Part shown: positions 34,577-49,653 of the stretch, one piece after another
Numbering within the stretch: the stretch's first letter is position 1
How the letters are laid out: every line of letters starts with the position of its first letter
Assembly (NCBI GenBank): GCA_949592205.1
Contig: CATIUR010000005.1
Coordinates: forward strand, 131,930,777 to 131,994,776
Direction of reading: 5' to 3'
Length of the DNA stretch: 64,000 bases
Source of the DNA: Helichrysum umbraculigerum
Taxonomy: Eukaryota > Streptophyta > Magnoliopsida > Asterales > Asteraceae
The notes under the pieces: model-generated
Told to the model about the DNA's origin: nothing
The model's database searches: none
Seen by the model: only the letters and a program-made list of their open reading frames with translations
Made by a program: the position numbers and the translations under genes

Positions 34577-35475
34577 CTAAGGTTATAGCGAACTAGGTTG
34601 CATTTAGTGGGCCTAGACTATAACCGTTAGGCAGTATTCCTCATTAGATATAACTGGTTCAGGAATTACATCATACAAGTTTAATTTAACATAGCCTAGC
34701 TAACTATGTACAATTAAATAAAGATGATGTGAGATCTGAAAGGGGTTATGTCGAACAAGAATGCATTAGTAGACTCTGACCACGAGAGAACCGGGACTCA
34801 TACTTGTTTTGTGCTAGACACAACTAGGTGGATATATACGCGTATATGGTATATGCGTATATGATTAAGCTATTATATATATAGTGTATATATATGAATA
34901 GGCCTTGGACATGGAATACATTTTAGGCTGTTATATATTGTAGATATATGATAGGGCCTCGGTTAATCTTTAAAATACTCGATAACATACTCAATGTTTG
35001 GATACATCATAGGACTTACCGGTCATAAGTAGATCGAATCAGGAAAAATAGTACGGGATGTGCCCTAGCTGTAGAGGGTCGTCTCTTCGAGATAGACCTA
35101 CTCCGGTAAGGTTAGAAAATCTGTCAATCACTCGTCGTTATGCTTAACGATCAAAATCGATATTCCTTCTAAGATTGAAATCTTTTCCTATCATTCCTAA
35201 CCAATCCCCTCAAATTGAAACGGCAAACTCACAGTGGATAATACTGCGTTGGATAAAGTACAAATTCTAAATATCTACCCTGATGTGACATTCTTGGCAC
35301 TTCTGTAAATTCAAACTCTTCTAATCCTTGAACTCGTATGTTAAGGATTACAATCTTGTTATTTTCCATTATCCAATGATATACATGATTTGACATCTTT
35401 CCATGTGTACATAATTTTGATTTTCGAACTTTCACTCAAACTCTGACATGTTCCTTATCTTGTTATTGAAGGAAC
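34577..35475 (+). other. E4 leader between PBS and gag
   Basis: The first ~190 nt are nearly identical to the E1 leader. The rest diverges and has no coiled-coil ORF comparable to that of E1. TATA-type simple sequence lies around 34830-34950. Confidence 0.6.
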
Positions 35476-36609
35476 ATGCCTCCGAAAAGGAAGTCCTTCA
35501 CTAATGCTGAACTGGAACGACTCATCAATCAGCGAGTGACTGAAGCACTGGCTGCACGACAAACTCCTCCCACCAGCGGATCTGGACCAAACCCGAGGAG
35601 CGAAGAAGTCAACAACAACGCTCCGGTGCCAAAACCCTGCACCTACAAAGACTTCCTTAGCTGCAATCCTCTGAGTTTCAAAGGCACTGAAGGTGCTATT
35701 GGCTTATTGCGATGGCTGGAAAAGACTGAATCAGTCTTTCGTATCTGTAACTGCCCAGAGAACTCAAAGGTCAAGTTCTCCACCTACACCTTTATGGACG
35801 ATGCTCTGACATGGTGGAATACTTATGCTGACTCTGTGGGCCAAGACATTGCTTGGGAAACCCCTTGGGACGAACTGAAGAAAATGCTCAAAGATGAGTA
35901 TTGTCCTAGGGATGAGATTCAGCAGCTGGAGGCTGAATTCTGGCAGCTCACTACTCAAGGCAATGACATTGCCGGCTACACCTCTAGGTTTAACCAACTG
36001 GCACACCTGTGTCCTTCCCTGGTTAGTGATGAAACCAAGCGTATTGAACGCTATATCTAGGGACTCCCTCCACAAATCCAGGGGATGGTTACTTCATCCA
36101 ACTCTCCCACCTTTCATGGTACTGTGCGCATGGCACATAAACTGATGGCACAGATTGTCCGCCAAGGAACGCCCGCTGACAAAGCTAATGGGAATCACTC
36201 AGGTGATAAAAGGAAACCTGATGGAAACCCCAACATCCAGACCCAAGCTACCAAGAAGCCTACTACTGCCAAAGCCAATGATACTGACCCTAGTGATAAG
36301 ATAGGGTATAAGGGAAGTAAGCCCTACTGCACTAAATGCAGTCTCCATCACGATGGTCCGTGCCCTTGCACCAAATGCAAACGGTTCGGGCATGTTGCCA
36401 AGGAATGCAAGGCTGCTGGTACTAACACAACCGCGTCCAAAACCTGCTATGAATGCAACACTACTGGACACTTCAAGAGGGACTGCCCAAAGCTGAAGGG
36501 CAAGAACACCAACCCTGCTAGAGGTAGGTTTTATGTGCTCAAAACTAAGGAGGATGACCAGAACCCGAGACTTGTTGACTTGCTCAACTCGGGTATGGTC
36601 ACTCATTGA
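35476..36609 (+). pseudogene. E4 gag with one in-frame stop
   Basis: Starts MPPKRKSF, parallel to the MPPKTRPY start of the E1 polyprotein. A retrotransposon Gag domain (about 50-195, with LTWWNTYADS) is followed by a TAG stop at 36058-36060. The same frame then continues 182 codons through two CCHC knuckles (CTKCKRFGHVAKEC, CYECNTTGHFKRDC) to TGA at 36607-36609. There is no frameshift. No protease or pol follows. With one stop, this copy would make only a 194-residue capsid part unless the stop is read through. The other half keeps the nucleocapsid region. Confidence 0.88.
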
Positions 36610-37257
36610 TAACTTGACTTCTTTATCCTATTTACATGGATAGATCTTACTTGCTGCTTGATATATTATATGTTATCCCTAGATCCTAAGTACATGATAG
36701 GGTTAGGGAGAAAATGATAATTTAGTCTCTAATGGTTTCCTTATGAGACGAGGTTTAGCACCCACGTATAGGAATAACATATCCTACCCCGCTTCATACC
36801 GGAAAACATACCGGTTATACCGGATAATGTACCGGTTTTTATATTGTGGGTAACATCCCACATAAGACTATTATATGCTAAATCACCTCGTTTCTATATG
36901 AGGCTGATAGAGTCTAAGTTATGATACGATACTACTTACTGTTACAACTGTATGAATACAGTGGAAGGTTACTACCTTACATTAGGCTAGTAGTACAGAG
37001 AGTAGCTACACCTTAGCGACTAGCTGACTGGACAAACTTACTTTCACAGACAAATTGGTCAAAACTTACCGAAACTTATTCGTACTATTCCTTAGTCGCT
37101 AGTGGGGCAATAGTCCAACAAGGGGAGGTAGACAACTCTAGTTTGACGAGTGTGTCACTCACAACAATTTCACAAATTTAATCAGGATACGCACAGACCA
37201 ATACTTCGTCACATCAATAACTACTACGAACAAATTTCGGGACGAAATTCCCCTAAC
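36610..37257 (+). other. E4 non-coding interior where pol would be
   Basis: About 650 bp between gag and the polypurine tract with no RT, RNase H or integrase sequence. Short ACCGGT-type repeats sit at 36818-36870. The last ~50 bp (GGGACGAAATTCC, then the purine tract) resemble the 3' end of the E1 interior. Confidence 0.7.
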
Positions 37258-37267
37258 AAGGGGAGAA
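37258..37267 (+). other. E4 polypurine tract
   Basis: AAGGGGAGAA directly before the 3' LTR. Confidence 0.85.
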
Positions 37268-40393
<3,126 letters not shown>

Positions 40394-41785
40394 AGTTTGA
40401 CCAGGTTTGACCAAGTTTGACCAGCTTTGACCAACGAGTTGACCAACTTTGACCTACGGTTTAAGGCTTATACTAACTGAAATAATCTGTTTGCAACGCA
40501 CGATATGTACTAATGAATAGTATACAACAAAACAAACTTGATAATAGTGTCTAAATGAATTATTTGTACAAAATTTCACCAACGGGTCGTACGCATTTTG
40601 ATAAACGAACTTGAACAACTTATTTGGACATAACTAGTTAAATGAGCTAGCTATAAGTGGACATTAACCCTCCACTTACATAGATGATCTTTCAAGACAT
40701 CTACTCATACAACCTTATACGTTTAGGAAGTTAGAAGGTTGCACATTGAATCACACTTTGCTTGCTATTTGATATTGCTTGCTTACTATTGCTAGAACTC
40801 AGGTGAGTTTCATAGCCCCCTTTTTACTTGTTTTTGAACTGTTTTGGGGTGAGAATACATACACAGAAACTTTTACAGATTTTTACTTATGATTGCTAGA
40901 AACAGAAACAGAACATATACTTATTGCATGAGTAGCAGAACTAATCCACTAATAAGTCCTCAATTTCATGGTTCGTTAATTTCATAAAGCGTTAATAATT
41001 GTGAATAGTACTACTGGGATTGACAATCCCGTCCGAGCTGGTCGCTCCAGCTAACCCACGGGCGCATAATTATTTGAATCAGGATGTGTCCAGGATTAGA
41101 CACATAGAGGCAGCAGAATTTGTTAAAGCTTCAAATACATTAGCTCATGGCAATACTAAACAGGACTATAGTATACAATACTATAGTATACAGAATCTTT
41201 TTTTTATACAGAAACTTTGTTATGCAGAATTTGATTTCACACAGAAACTCTGTTTTACAGAACTTTGTTATGCAGAACTTGATTTCACACATAAACTGTT
41301 TTTACAGAACTTTATTACGCAGAACTTGACTTAACACAGAAACTCTGTTTTTACAAAACTCTATTTTACAAACAGAAAACCTTGTGTTTACATGATTCCT
41401 TTACAGATTAAACCTATGAACTCACCAACTTTATGTTGACCCTTTTAGTATGTATTCTCAGGTTTACAGACGCAGTAGGACTACCCACAGGAAACAGGAC
41501 AGTAGGATGCTTTTGGAAAGCATAGCTCGAGTCGCATATTTTCAAACAGGAGATTTAAATTGCATTACGACATTTTGTATCAACGATTATGTATTATAAA
41601 TCTCTAGACTATGTTTGCGAACTTTAGAATCTTATGTGAACTTTTATTTATGGAATGTAACGTTTTCAAACGTCTCATATAGAGGTCGTTTGCTTTAATC
41701 TTTGTGTTGTGATATTTGATTTGGTCGGCGCCCCCGTGACACCTCTTGTTTCCGCTGCCACGTGTTTTGGGGGTGTGACAGAGTG

Positions 41786-42060
41786 TTTGACACAATAGTT
41801 TATTGGGGCTTATAGGAGGTTTTTCTATAAGCTCAAGCTTCTAACCTTGTTTAATAAATAAAATTTGAAAAGCTTATTGAGATAATAAGCTCTGAAAAAC
41901 GAAGCTACTTGAAGTAGCTTATAACAATAAGCTTCAAGTTTATGAAAGGGGAAATTACATAAATACCCCTCATATCATTATATATCATATACTTTTTGTC
42001 ATTTTATGTCAATTAACATCCTTAAGCTTCCGTTAGTTTTACCAAATGCTTTTAAAAATA
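41786..42060. mobile_element. Possible hAT-like MITE
   Basis: Begins GTGTTTGACACAATAG, ends near TTAGTTTTACCAAATGC, and has AAGCTACTTGAAGTAGCTTA-type inverted sequence inside. Solo LTR S5 inserted at its left edge (the GAGTG duplication overlaps GAGTGTTTG). The ends pair only roughly, so the call is tentative. Confidence 0.35.
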
Positions 42061-42449
42061 AACTCCAACTTTTAAATTGAAATATAAGATTTAACTCATA
42101 CTTTGATTCGTTAACTAAAAATGGCGCGAAAATATTTTGATCCCATTAAAAAAATGGGTACGTGGATTGGGTTGAAATACTCTACCCGATTAAAAAATCA
42201 AATGGGGTTTTGGTTGACTACTTCTGACTCGTCAACTCGATAACTTGAATGGGTCAACTCGACCCAACCCGAATTACCACCCCTAAAGTAGACCCATATC
42301 ATTACTCAACTTCTTAGACCACTTCCGACGCATTCATCAGTTTGTTTCTCCCCCTTTCTTCATTCACAGACACCATTGACACCGTTTCTTCTCTTTGTTT
42401 CGTTTGCGTCGTTTCAAATGAAATGGTAGGTGAGGGAAAAGAAAAGGGG

Positions 42450-42835
42450 GGAAGCAACTCAATTTAAGGCTTCGCTCCTAGATGGCTACGTGAACTCATT
42501 TAGCAGATGGCGAGTGTGCGCCCCTTTAGAGAATAGATAGGGGCGAAATTAAGCTATGGCCAATGGCCCCCTAGTTGAGTAGGCGTAAGAAAGCTACCTG
42601 AAAAAAGGCAAGGTGCACCTTGGATTGAACTCGACGAATTACGCTTTGCGTGATAGATTTTTTTTAGAAAGATTCCCCATTGGTAATAAAAAATAGAAAG
42701 AATACAAATTTAAACTAAATACTAAATAAAGGCGCATAAATGGGAAGGGGCCTTACTACATCTTCATTCGGGGGAGACTAGCCTCATTACTTTCTACTCG
42801 GTGAGTTGGCGACTAAAGGGAAGAAGAGAAAGTGG
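42450..42835. other. Possible organellar (mitochondrial-like) insert
   Basis: About 385 bp with higher GC and low-repeat texture than the AT-rich surroundings (for example GAGTGTGCGCCCCTTTAGAG, GGCCAATGGCCCCC). It resembles plant mitochondrial intergenic DNA in style. I see no gene in it, and the assignment rests on composition and impression only. Confidence 0.3.
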
Positions 42836-42837
42836 GC

Positions 42838-43018
42838 CAACAAACTTATTTTTTATTTAGTGTATGTAAATGTATGTATATTAGCAAATGTGAGATCCAA
42901 AAATTAAAGTGACGAAATGAATGTTGAGAGGGTTGTGTATATCTTCCGTCAATTTTGAGTATGCTGATGTGGCACAACTGACGAAAAAAATGACAGAAAC
43001 GAGGGTGGTTGTGATTAT
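42838..43018 (+). mobile_element. Dispersed MITE-like repeat, copy 1
   Basis: Shares TTTAGTGTATGTAAATGT, then a block ending in CCAAAAATTAAAGTGA and a GATGTGGCACAACTGAC-like core with copies at 56335-56545 and, inverted, 57861-58046. The other end is diverged here (GGTGGTTGTGATTAT). It lies just upstream of the F2KP 5' region. Confidence 0.55.
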
Positions 43019-43386
43019 GCGACCTACAATATGTACAAAATTTAAAACCCAGAACTAGATTTGATTCAAACTTGATTCTACGAACTGGGCGCCGCGCGGT
43101 GCCACACTGCCACCTAGATACCCTCGGCCCCACCGCTAAGAACCTCAGCCTCCAACCCCAAAAACCACCGCTCTCCTCCAATTCTTATCAAAACCTCCAT
43201 CTCACAATTTCAATCTTATATTATATTCTAAATTTCTAACATTATCATAAATTACTGTATAATAATATTATAATATCACATGTGTTCTTTGCTTAATTTC
43301 AACACCACCCAGATGGGTTCTCATCCAAAACCACTAATTTAAAGATTAGCATTCCATCATTCATTCATTGAAATCAATCAATAAAA

Positions 43387-46300
43387 ATGGGAACTAGTTC
43401 ATCAAAGAATCTTGATAGCAGTTATCATGGGAGTGGTGAAGACTATAAAGATGACCATGGTGGAGGCCAACTCTATGTCTCTTTAAAAATGGAAAATTTT
43501 AAGCTTAAAGGAGACCTTATTCCTCATGTTTATGGCTCTGTCCCTCTTGTTGGTTCTTGGGATACTTCTAAAGCTGTAATCTTTTTCTACCCCCTTTTTC
43601 ATTATCCAATACTTGTGTTGTATACTTCATTGTTCATTAAAAAGTTTTTATTTTTATTAGTGGGTTTCTAATTTGGTAAAAATCTTGTATTTAGCTGCAA
43701 TGCAAGTTATGATGAACTTTGTTTAATACCCATGATTCTAATTGTTTCCATTGAAGTTATATGTTATGATTGGTTTCAATTCCCATTTTCCTAAGTTTGA
43801 TTAATATGCATAATTTCCCAATATTTTGTTTCAATAGCCATGTTTCTAATTTGATTATTATCATGTATGTAGCTTTCATTGCAACATATTTGTAGTATTA
43901 AACTAATTTGATGATAATGTATTTAAATTCCATTGAAACCTATTACAGTTTTTTTCAATGTTCTTGTTTCTAATTATGACACTTGTATTGAATTAGCTTC
44001 CAATGGAACGTGAATCGGTCTCGATGTGGGAATTAAGCTTCGTTGTCCCTCCTAATCATGGTAATCTATAATTGAATATGTCACATTTGGGTCTATGTAA
44101 TCATCCTTAATTCAGAATCTCAACTAGTGAGCTTCTATCATTTGAAAATGATTAAGCTCAACAGACTGTTTTTCCGCTTCAAAGTTAATGTGAATGTTGG
44201 TTCTAGGAATGAAAATGAACTACTATGTAAAAACTATCATAACAAGTGCTACATATACACAGAACTTTATGTTAAATCTTCAACAAAATTCTTATCAATT
44301 TTGATGATTAAAGGTAAGGTTTGACATCAATGAATTTGGCAAGTAAAACCATTAACCAATTTTGTCTATTTCTTTTCTTAGAAACCTTGGACTTCAAGTT
44401 CTTATTGAAGCCAAAATACAACAACGCGCCATGCATAGAGGAGGAAGGCACAAACAGGCAGTTCATGGGAGGAACCTTGCAAGGGGTTGCTCGATTAGCG
44501 GTTTTTAAGTTCAGCCCAGAAGAGGTTCTTGAATACCGCGTGTTCATCAAGGCCAATCGGGTTTCACCGTTTGATCTTGCTGCAAGTTGGAGAGCTTATC
44601 AAGAAAATTTTGAACCTTCGACTGTTCGTGGCATTCCTGATGTCAGCATTAATTCATTGCCCGAGGGTGTGGAGGTAATTCTGTCTCAGATTTCTGTTAG
44701 TGGTTGAAGCTAGAGGTGGAAATTTTGACCCATTTACGCATTTGGGTTGTGTTTAATCTTATCCGGGTTAAAAGAAAAAAGTTAGCTGGAAGAAAATGGG
44801 TCAAAGGTTTGAATGGGTTGAAGTTGCCCAAAGTCTTTTTAGAATGCACAAAACCTTTTAATTCGTTTTTGTTTAAAGATTTAGGATATTGTTGTAATGA
44901 TATTGTTTGTGTTATCAAAGCATTAAGTTCTACTTTCTATTTTTGTGTGTCAGTGAGTGTAAAAAACGGAAGTAGAACTGTTTAATGGTCAATCCAAACA
45001 ATATTCTGTGTCTTGACCTGCCTAACCCGCCAATCTTGTCGCCTCTAGTAGAAACCAAAGATTTCATGAATGCTCTTTATAATATTCTTCATTTATTTAT
45101 TTGTTCAGAATGGCTCTTCGGCTAGTTTGGACCTCGATCTTGAACAATACCTAGTCCCTGCTCCGTCAACGTCCGTGGTTTATGCTGCTAACTTGACCGA
45201 GACTCCAAGATCTTTAAAGCGTGGTGGGGTGTTTTCCAATACTGAAGCTTCAACCAAAGATGCTGGTGCTTCAGTTGATCGCCCTGTGACTATAAAGGTT
45301 ATCACTTCGTGCTAAATACATTCCTATGCTTAGTAAGTTATATAAAATGCCTTTAAAGTTTAAACTATTCAGTGCCATATAACACATAAAATATACATAA
45401 AAGAGAGATCTTGAGTATAAAAGTAAATCCTCCGAAGTATGAAATTAACGTTATCACCTCAACATATGATAGCACTCAATTATATCTTTCATTTTATAAG
45501 ATATAGTGGGACAGTGTTAGGATCAACGATCACACACCAAAAATAGTAAAGTGGTGTTTAACTTTGCGTTTAAACTGAACATTTACCTGTACACTTCGTT
45601 CTCTTAGAGAATGTGCACATTACCAATTTGACCACTTTCCAACACTTGCAACTACTTCTGCATATGCTTTTTCAAATTGATCCTTTTGACCCCCAAATTA
45701 TCAGAAGGGCAGAATTTTTATCAGGTCTTGCCAATCACTCATAAGTGGTTATAACATCTTCCTGTCACAATAATCTATATAAACATGCATCCAAACACCC
45801 TAAATTTCGGTAAAACAAAATATTGAAGGCACGCGATGTACGTTATGAATAGGAAATGGAAGTTGTTATCCCGGAACCTTCTAAGCTGTTTCATCCTCCT
45901 GGGATGGTTGAATCGAAGTCCGTTGGCACGTTTTCACCATTTCAGAAACAAGATAGCCACCGAGCAATGTTTGTGGATAGAGGTGTGGGGTCTCCTCGGC
46001 TAGTCAAATCAGCCAGTGCTAGTACTTTGACCACCAGCATTAAGCCTGATTCAGGAGCTAAGGTTTGTTAACAGCCACTGTTAAATATATCTAGACTAGA
46101 ATGGTGTTGTTTCACTTCTAATATCTTCATACATTTGAATTATAATTATTAGAAGTCGATGCCGGAGGCAGCAGGGGCTGTGGCGGCTGCAGCTGTAGCT
46201 GATCAAATGCTTGGACCGAAAGAGGATATGCATTTGGCAATTGTCTTGGTAATCTTGATAATTGCCTAATTTTCTAACATGAGTAGAATTAAATACCCAA

Positions 46301-49300
46301 TGCTTTTTAATGGTACTAGTACTTCATATAACATATTGATCTTATGTGGTAGGTTGGCTTGCCGGCTCGTGGCAAAACTTTTACTGCTGCTAAACTTACA
46401 AGATATCTCCGTTGGTTAGGTCATGACACAAAACACTTTAATGTTGGAAAGGTGATTGCTATATTATTTTGTGTATGATTATTGTTATATCCAAACCTGC
46501 GGAATCATTGATAATTGGCCTAACTATTTTTCTTGTTGTAACAGTATCGACGGCTCAAGCATGGAACTAATCAGGTGGGTTATATTTATAATTCATATCT
46601 AGAACATCTTTTGCTTTTGTGTTATGGATAACTGAAATTGGAATCTGCATGTTCTCATTGTCAAGACTCGGAATCAACAATTTTTAGTGGTTTATATTTA
46701 TAAGTTAATAAATTTCTATTATTGTGATGCAGACTGCTGATTTTTTTCGAGGTGACAATCCAGAAGGCATGGAAGCTCGTAATGAGGTGAGTTTCGACTT
46801 AATGTTCTGTCCTTTATAAGGTTTCACGGTCCTAAATTTCGTGTTTTTTTCAGCAAACTTATATTATTGTTGCATCAAGATCATTGTTTTTTATAACATG
46901 TTATACTTTATAACGAATGTCTCTTAGAATGGACTGGATGCACCACTTCTTTCTTCATTCGGATGCAAAAAGAGCTACAACGAACACTTAAATTCATCTG
47001 TTTGTTGATAAATGTATAGACATGTTTCTTTGCAAATTATTTTAACAAATCAAATGCCACTAGGTAGCAGCTCTGGCTATGGATGACATGACTGCCTGGA
47101 TGCAAGAAGGTGGCCAAGTGAGTCTAACATAATGATGTTTTTTTGCACCTTTTCTATTAAAAATGCTAAAAAGGATTACAATTTTATTTAGGTAGGAATA
47201 TTTGATGCCACAAACAGCACGAGTGAGCGAAGGAATATGCTGATGAAAATGGCTGAAGGCAAATGCAAGGCAAAGTATCAAAATCTTTGTTGCAAATAAT
47301 GATGAATGGTGTGATAAAACGATATTGTTAGTTTCATATTTTTCTTTTTTATTATTCGATGAACAGATTATATTTTTGGAAACAATTTGCAATGATCGGC
47401 AAATAATTGAAAGAAATATTCGACTTAAGATTCAACAGAGTCCTGACTACGCCGAAGAGTATGTTTGCTTTCTAAAACCATCATATTTTTTAGTTAGAAA
47501 CTTATGCATACCGGAATAACCCTATATATATATATTGCAGGCCAGATTTTGAAGCCGGATATCAGGACTTTAAACGACGACTCGATAATTATGAGAAGGT
47601 GACCATAAATTTTTAAAAAACTTACTGTTGATGACATACATATAGTGTTGTGCTTTAATATATTTTTATTATGTAACTAGATTTATGAACCGGTTAATGA
47701 AGGATCCTATATTAAAATGATTGATATGGTTAGTGGTCATGGCGGTCAAATACAAGTAAGTTGTCTCATACTTATGAAATCCCTTTTTCCTCACTTAGGT
47801 TGTCATAATATCAGTGTAAGTTTCCTGAGAAATTGTTCATTCATCTATATATTCAGGTGAACAACATCAGCGGTTACCTTCCCGGGAGGATTGTGTTTTT
47901 CTTGGTATATGATCAAAGCCATACTATCTTATCATTATCTCTTCAAATTGCAGTTTAAAGAGTTTCTTAATGTCATTTTATTTGATAACGTATATTAGAT
48001 ATTCCTTATTTATCTTCAGCCTTTTTAGAGTTTGTAATGTATATTAACTTCATATACTGTCTTGCAGGTGAATACACATTTGACACCGAGACCAATTTTG
48101 CTTACAAGGCATGGTGAGAGTCGTAATAATATGAGATCAAGAATAGGCGGCGACACTGTCTTAAGGTCTCTTTTCTCATTGATCCAGATTTTAATCACTG
48201 TAATTAGTATTTATTGCAAACAAAATACTCTTCTTGTAAATATAAAAATTCATTATATAAGTGACTTTGGATCAGAGATTCAAAGTCCAATGCTTATCCA
48301 GAATCCATCATTCTTATAAAATGTAGCATTGTTTTTTGAACAAAATCTTTTTGCATCATAGAAATAGAAATTGGACAGGTTAACTTTTTTAATCAGCTCA
48401 TTTTGCTAAAACGACCAGAACAATAATTTGTAACATAAACAAGTACAATGACCGAGAAAGCTTTACTTTTTGGTCCCAAAACCCATAGTTCTTGACCCAC
48501 TTTTGATATTCTTTTGACTTGTATGACTGTACAGTGGAAATGGAGAGCTTTATGCGAAGAAGCTTACTAATTTTGTTGAGAAGCGACTTAAAAATGAACG
48601 AGCTGCTTCTGTAAGAATGCTACTTGTTTTACCTTCTACATAATGGTTGTTGGGACTATCCACAATAGATGTCTTAACCTAACTTCGAGTTTCTTTCACA
48701 AAATTTTCGCAGCAACTATTGACTTTTTATATATGCACATGGTTATTGATAATGGTATGTGTGTGGTGTGGCCTAGATATGGACAAGCACATTACAGCGA
48801 ACAATTTTGTCTGCGAATCAAATTGTTGGATTTCCAAAGGTTAGTGTTTCATATCACATAAATTGCTTCTTTGTTTTACCTACTGTTTGTGAAATTTGCT
48901 CACTTTCTCGTTCTTGTAGATACAATGGCGTGCTCTTGATGAGATAAATGCTGGTGTTTGTGATGGTATGACGTATGAAGAAATAAAGAAGAATATGCCT
49001 GATGAATACGCGTATGTTTGATACGAAAACCTCAACTTCTTTTTTAACTTGAACTAGTAATTTCTATAAGCTTTTGTGAACAGTCTGTTTAAGCTTTTAC
49101 AGGTCACGAAAGAAAGATAAACTCAGGTATCGATATCCTCGTGGAGAGTCGTATCTTGATGTGATACAAAGGTAATGATTATTATTCCATGTTAAGAGTT
49201 AAAACTATTAAAAAAAAGTAAATATATGTTCAGTTATTATAAATACAAGTTGGAAATTTGAACTCATATGTGTAGGTTGGAGCCAGTTATCATCGAGCTC

Positions 49301-49653
49301 GAAAGGCAACGTGCACCCGTGGTTGTCGTAGCTCACCAGGTCCACAAACCAGATTAGGCTTGGTCCTTGGGATGTTATTTTCTTCAGAACAAAAAGTAAC
49401 ACTTATTTTCTGGATTGCAGGCTGTTTTAAGAGCGCTATATGCGTATTTTGCAGATAGGCCATTGACCGAAATTCCACACATAGAGGTAAACATCTTATC
49501 TTAGACTATATTTGATCAATTCAATCTTTTCGTGACACAAACGTTTACGGCTACTTGAAACTTCTGTAATGTCAGATGCCGCTTCATACAATAATTGAGA
49601 TTGAAATGGGAGTAACCGGGGTCCAAGAGAAACGATACAAACTCATGGACTGA
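43387..49653 (+). CDS. F2KP: 6-phosphofructo-2-kinase/fructose-2,6-bisphosphatase (F2KP), 23 exons
   Basis: Exons: 43387-43575, 43997-44060, 44382-44674, 45109-45297, 45853-46062, 46153-46248, 46353-46451, 46545-46574, 46733-46786, 47064-47117, 47192-47269, 47367-47458, 47541-47598, 47681-47755, 47857-47904, 48068-48165, 48535-48610, 48777-48839, 48920-49011, 49103-49171, 49276-49339, 49421-49486, 49576-49653. These sum to 2235 nt, 744 aa, the length I recall for Arabidopsis F2KP. A CBM20-like domain (about 22-125) is followed by a linker with GSPRLVKSAS (a regulatory phosphorylation/14-3-3 region in Arabidopsis), the kinase P-loop GLPARGKT (349-356), and the bisphosphatase RHGES (His558) and second His (about 696). 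The enzyme makes and degrades fructose-2,6-bisphosphate in the cytosol, setting the balance of glycolysis and sucrose synthesis. Intron 11 is GC-AG; the others are GT-AG. No disabling change is seen. The start was chosen by alignment of MGTSSSKN with the family N-terminus. Confidence 0.96.

Noticed and set aside
43081..43181. 111-aa antisense ORF at the F2KP 5' end
   Set aside because: It crosses a MITE-like repeat and the GC-rich 5' region of F2KP; no recognisable domain.
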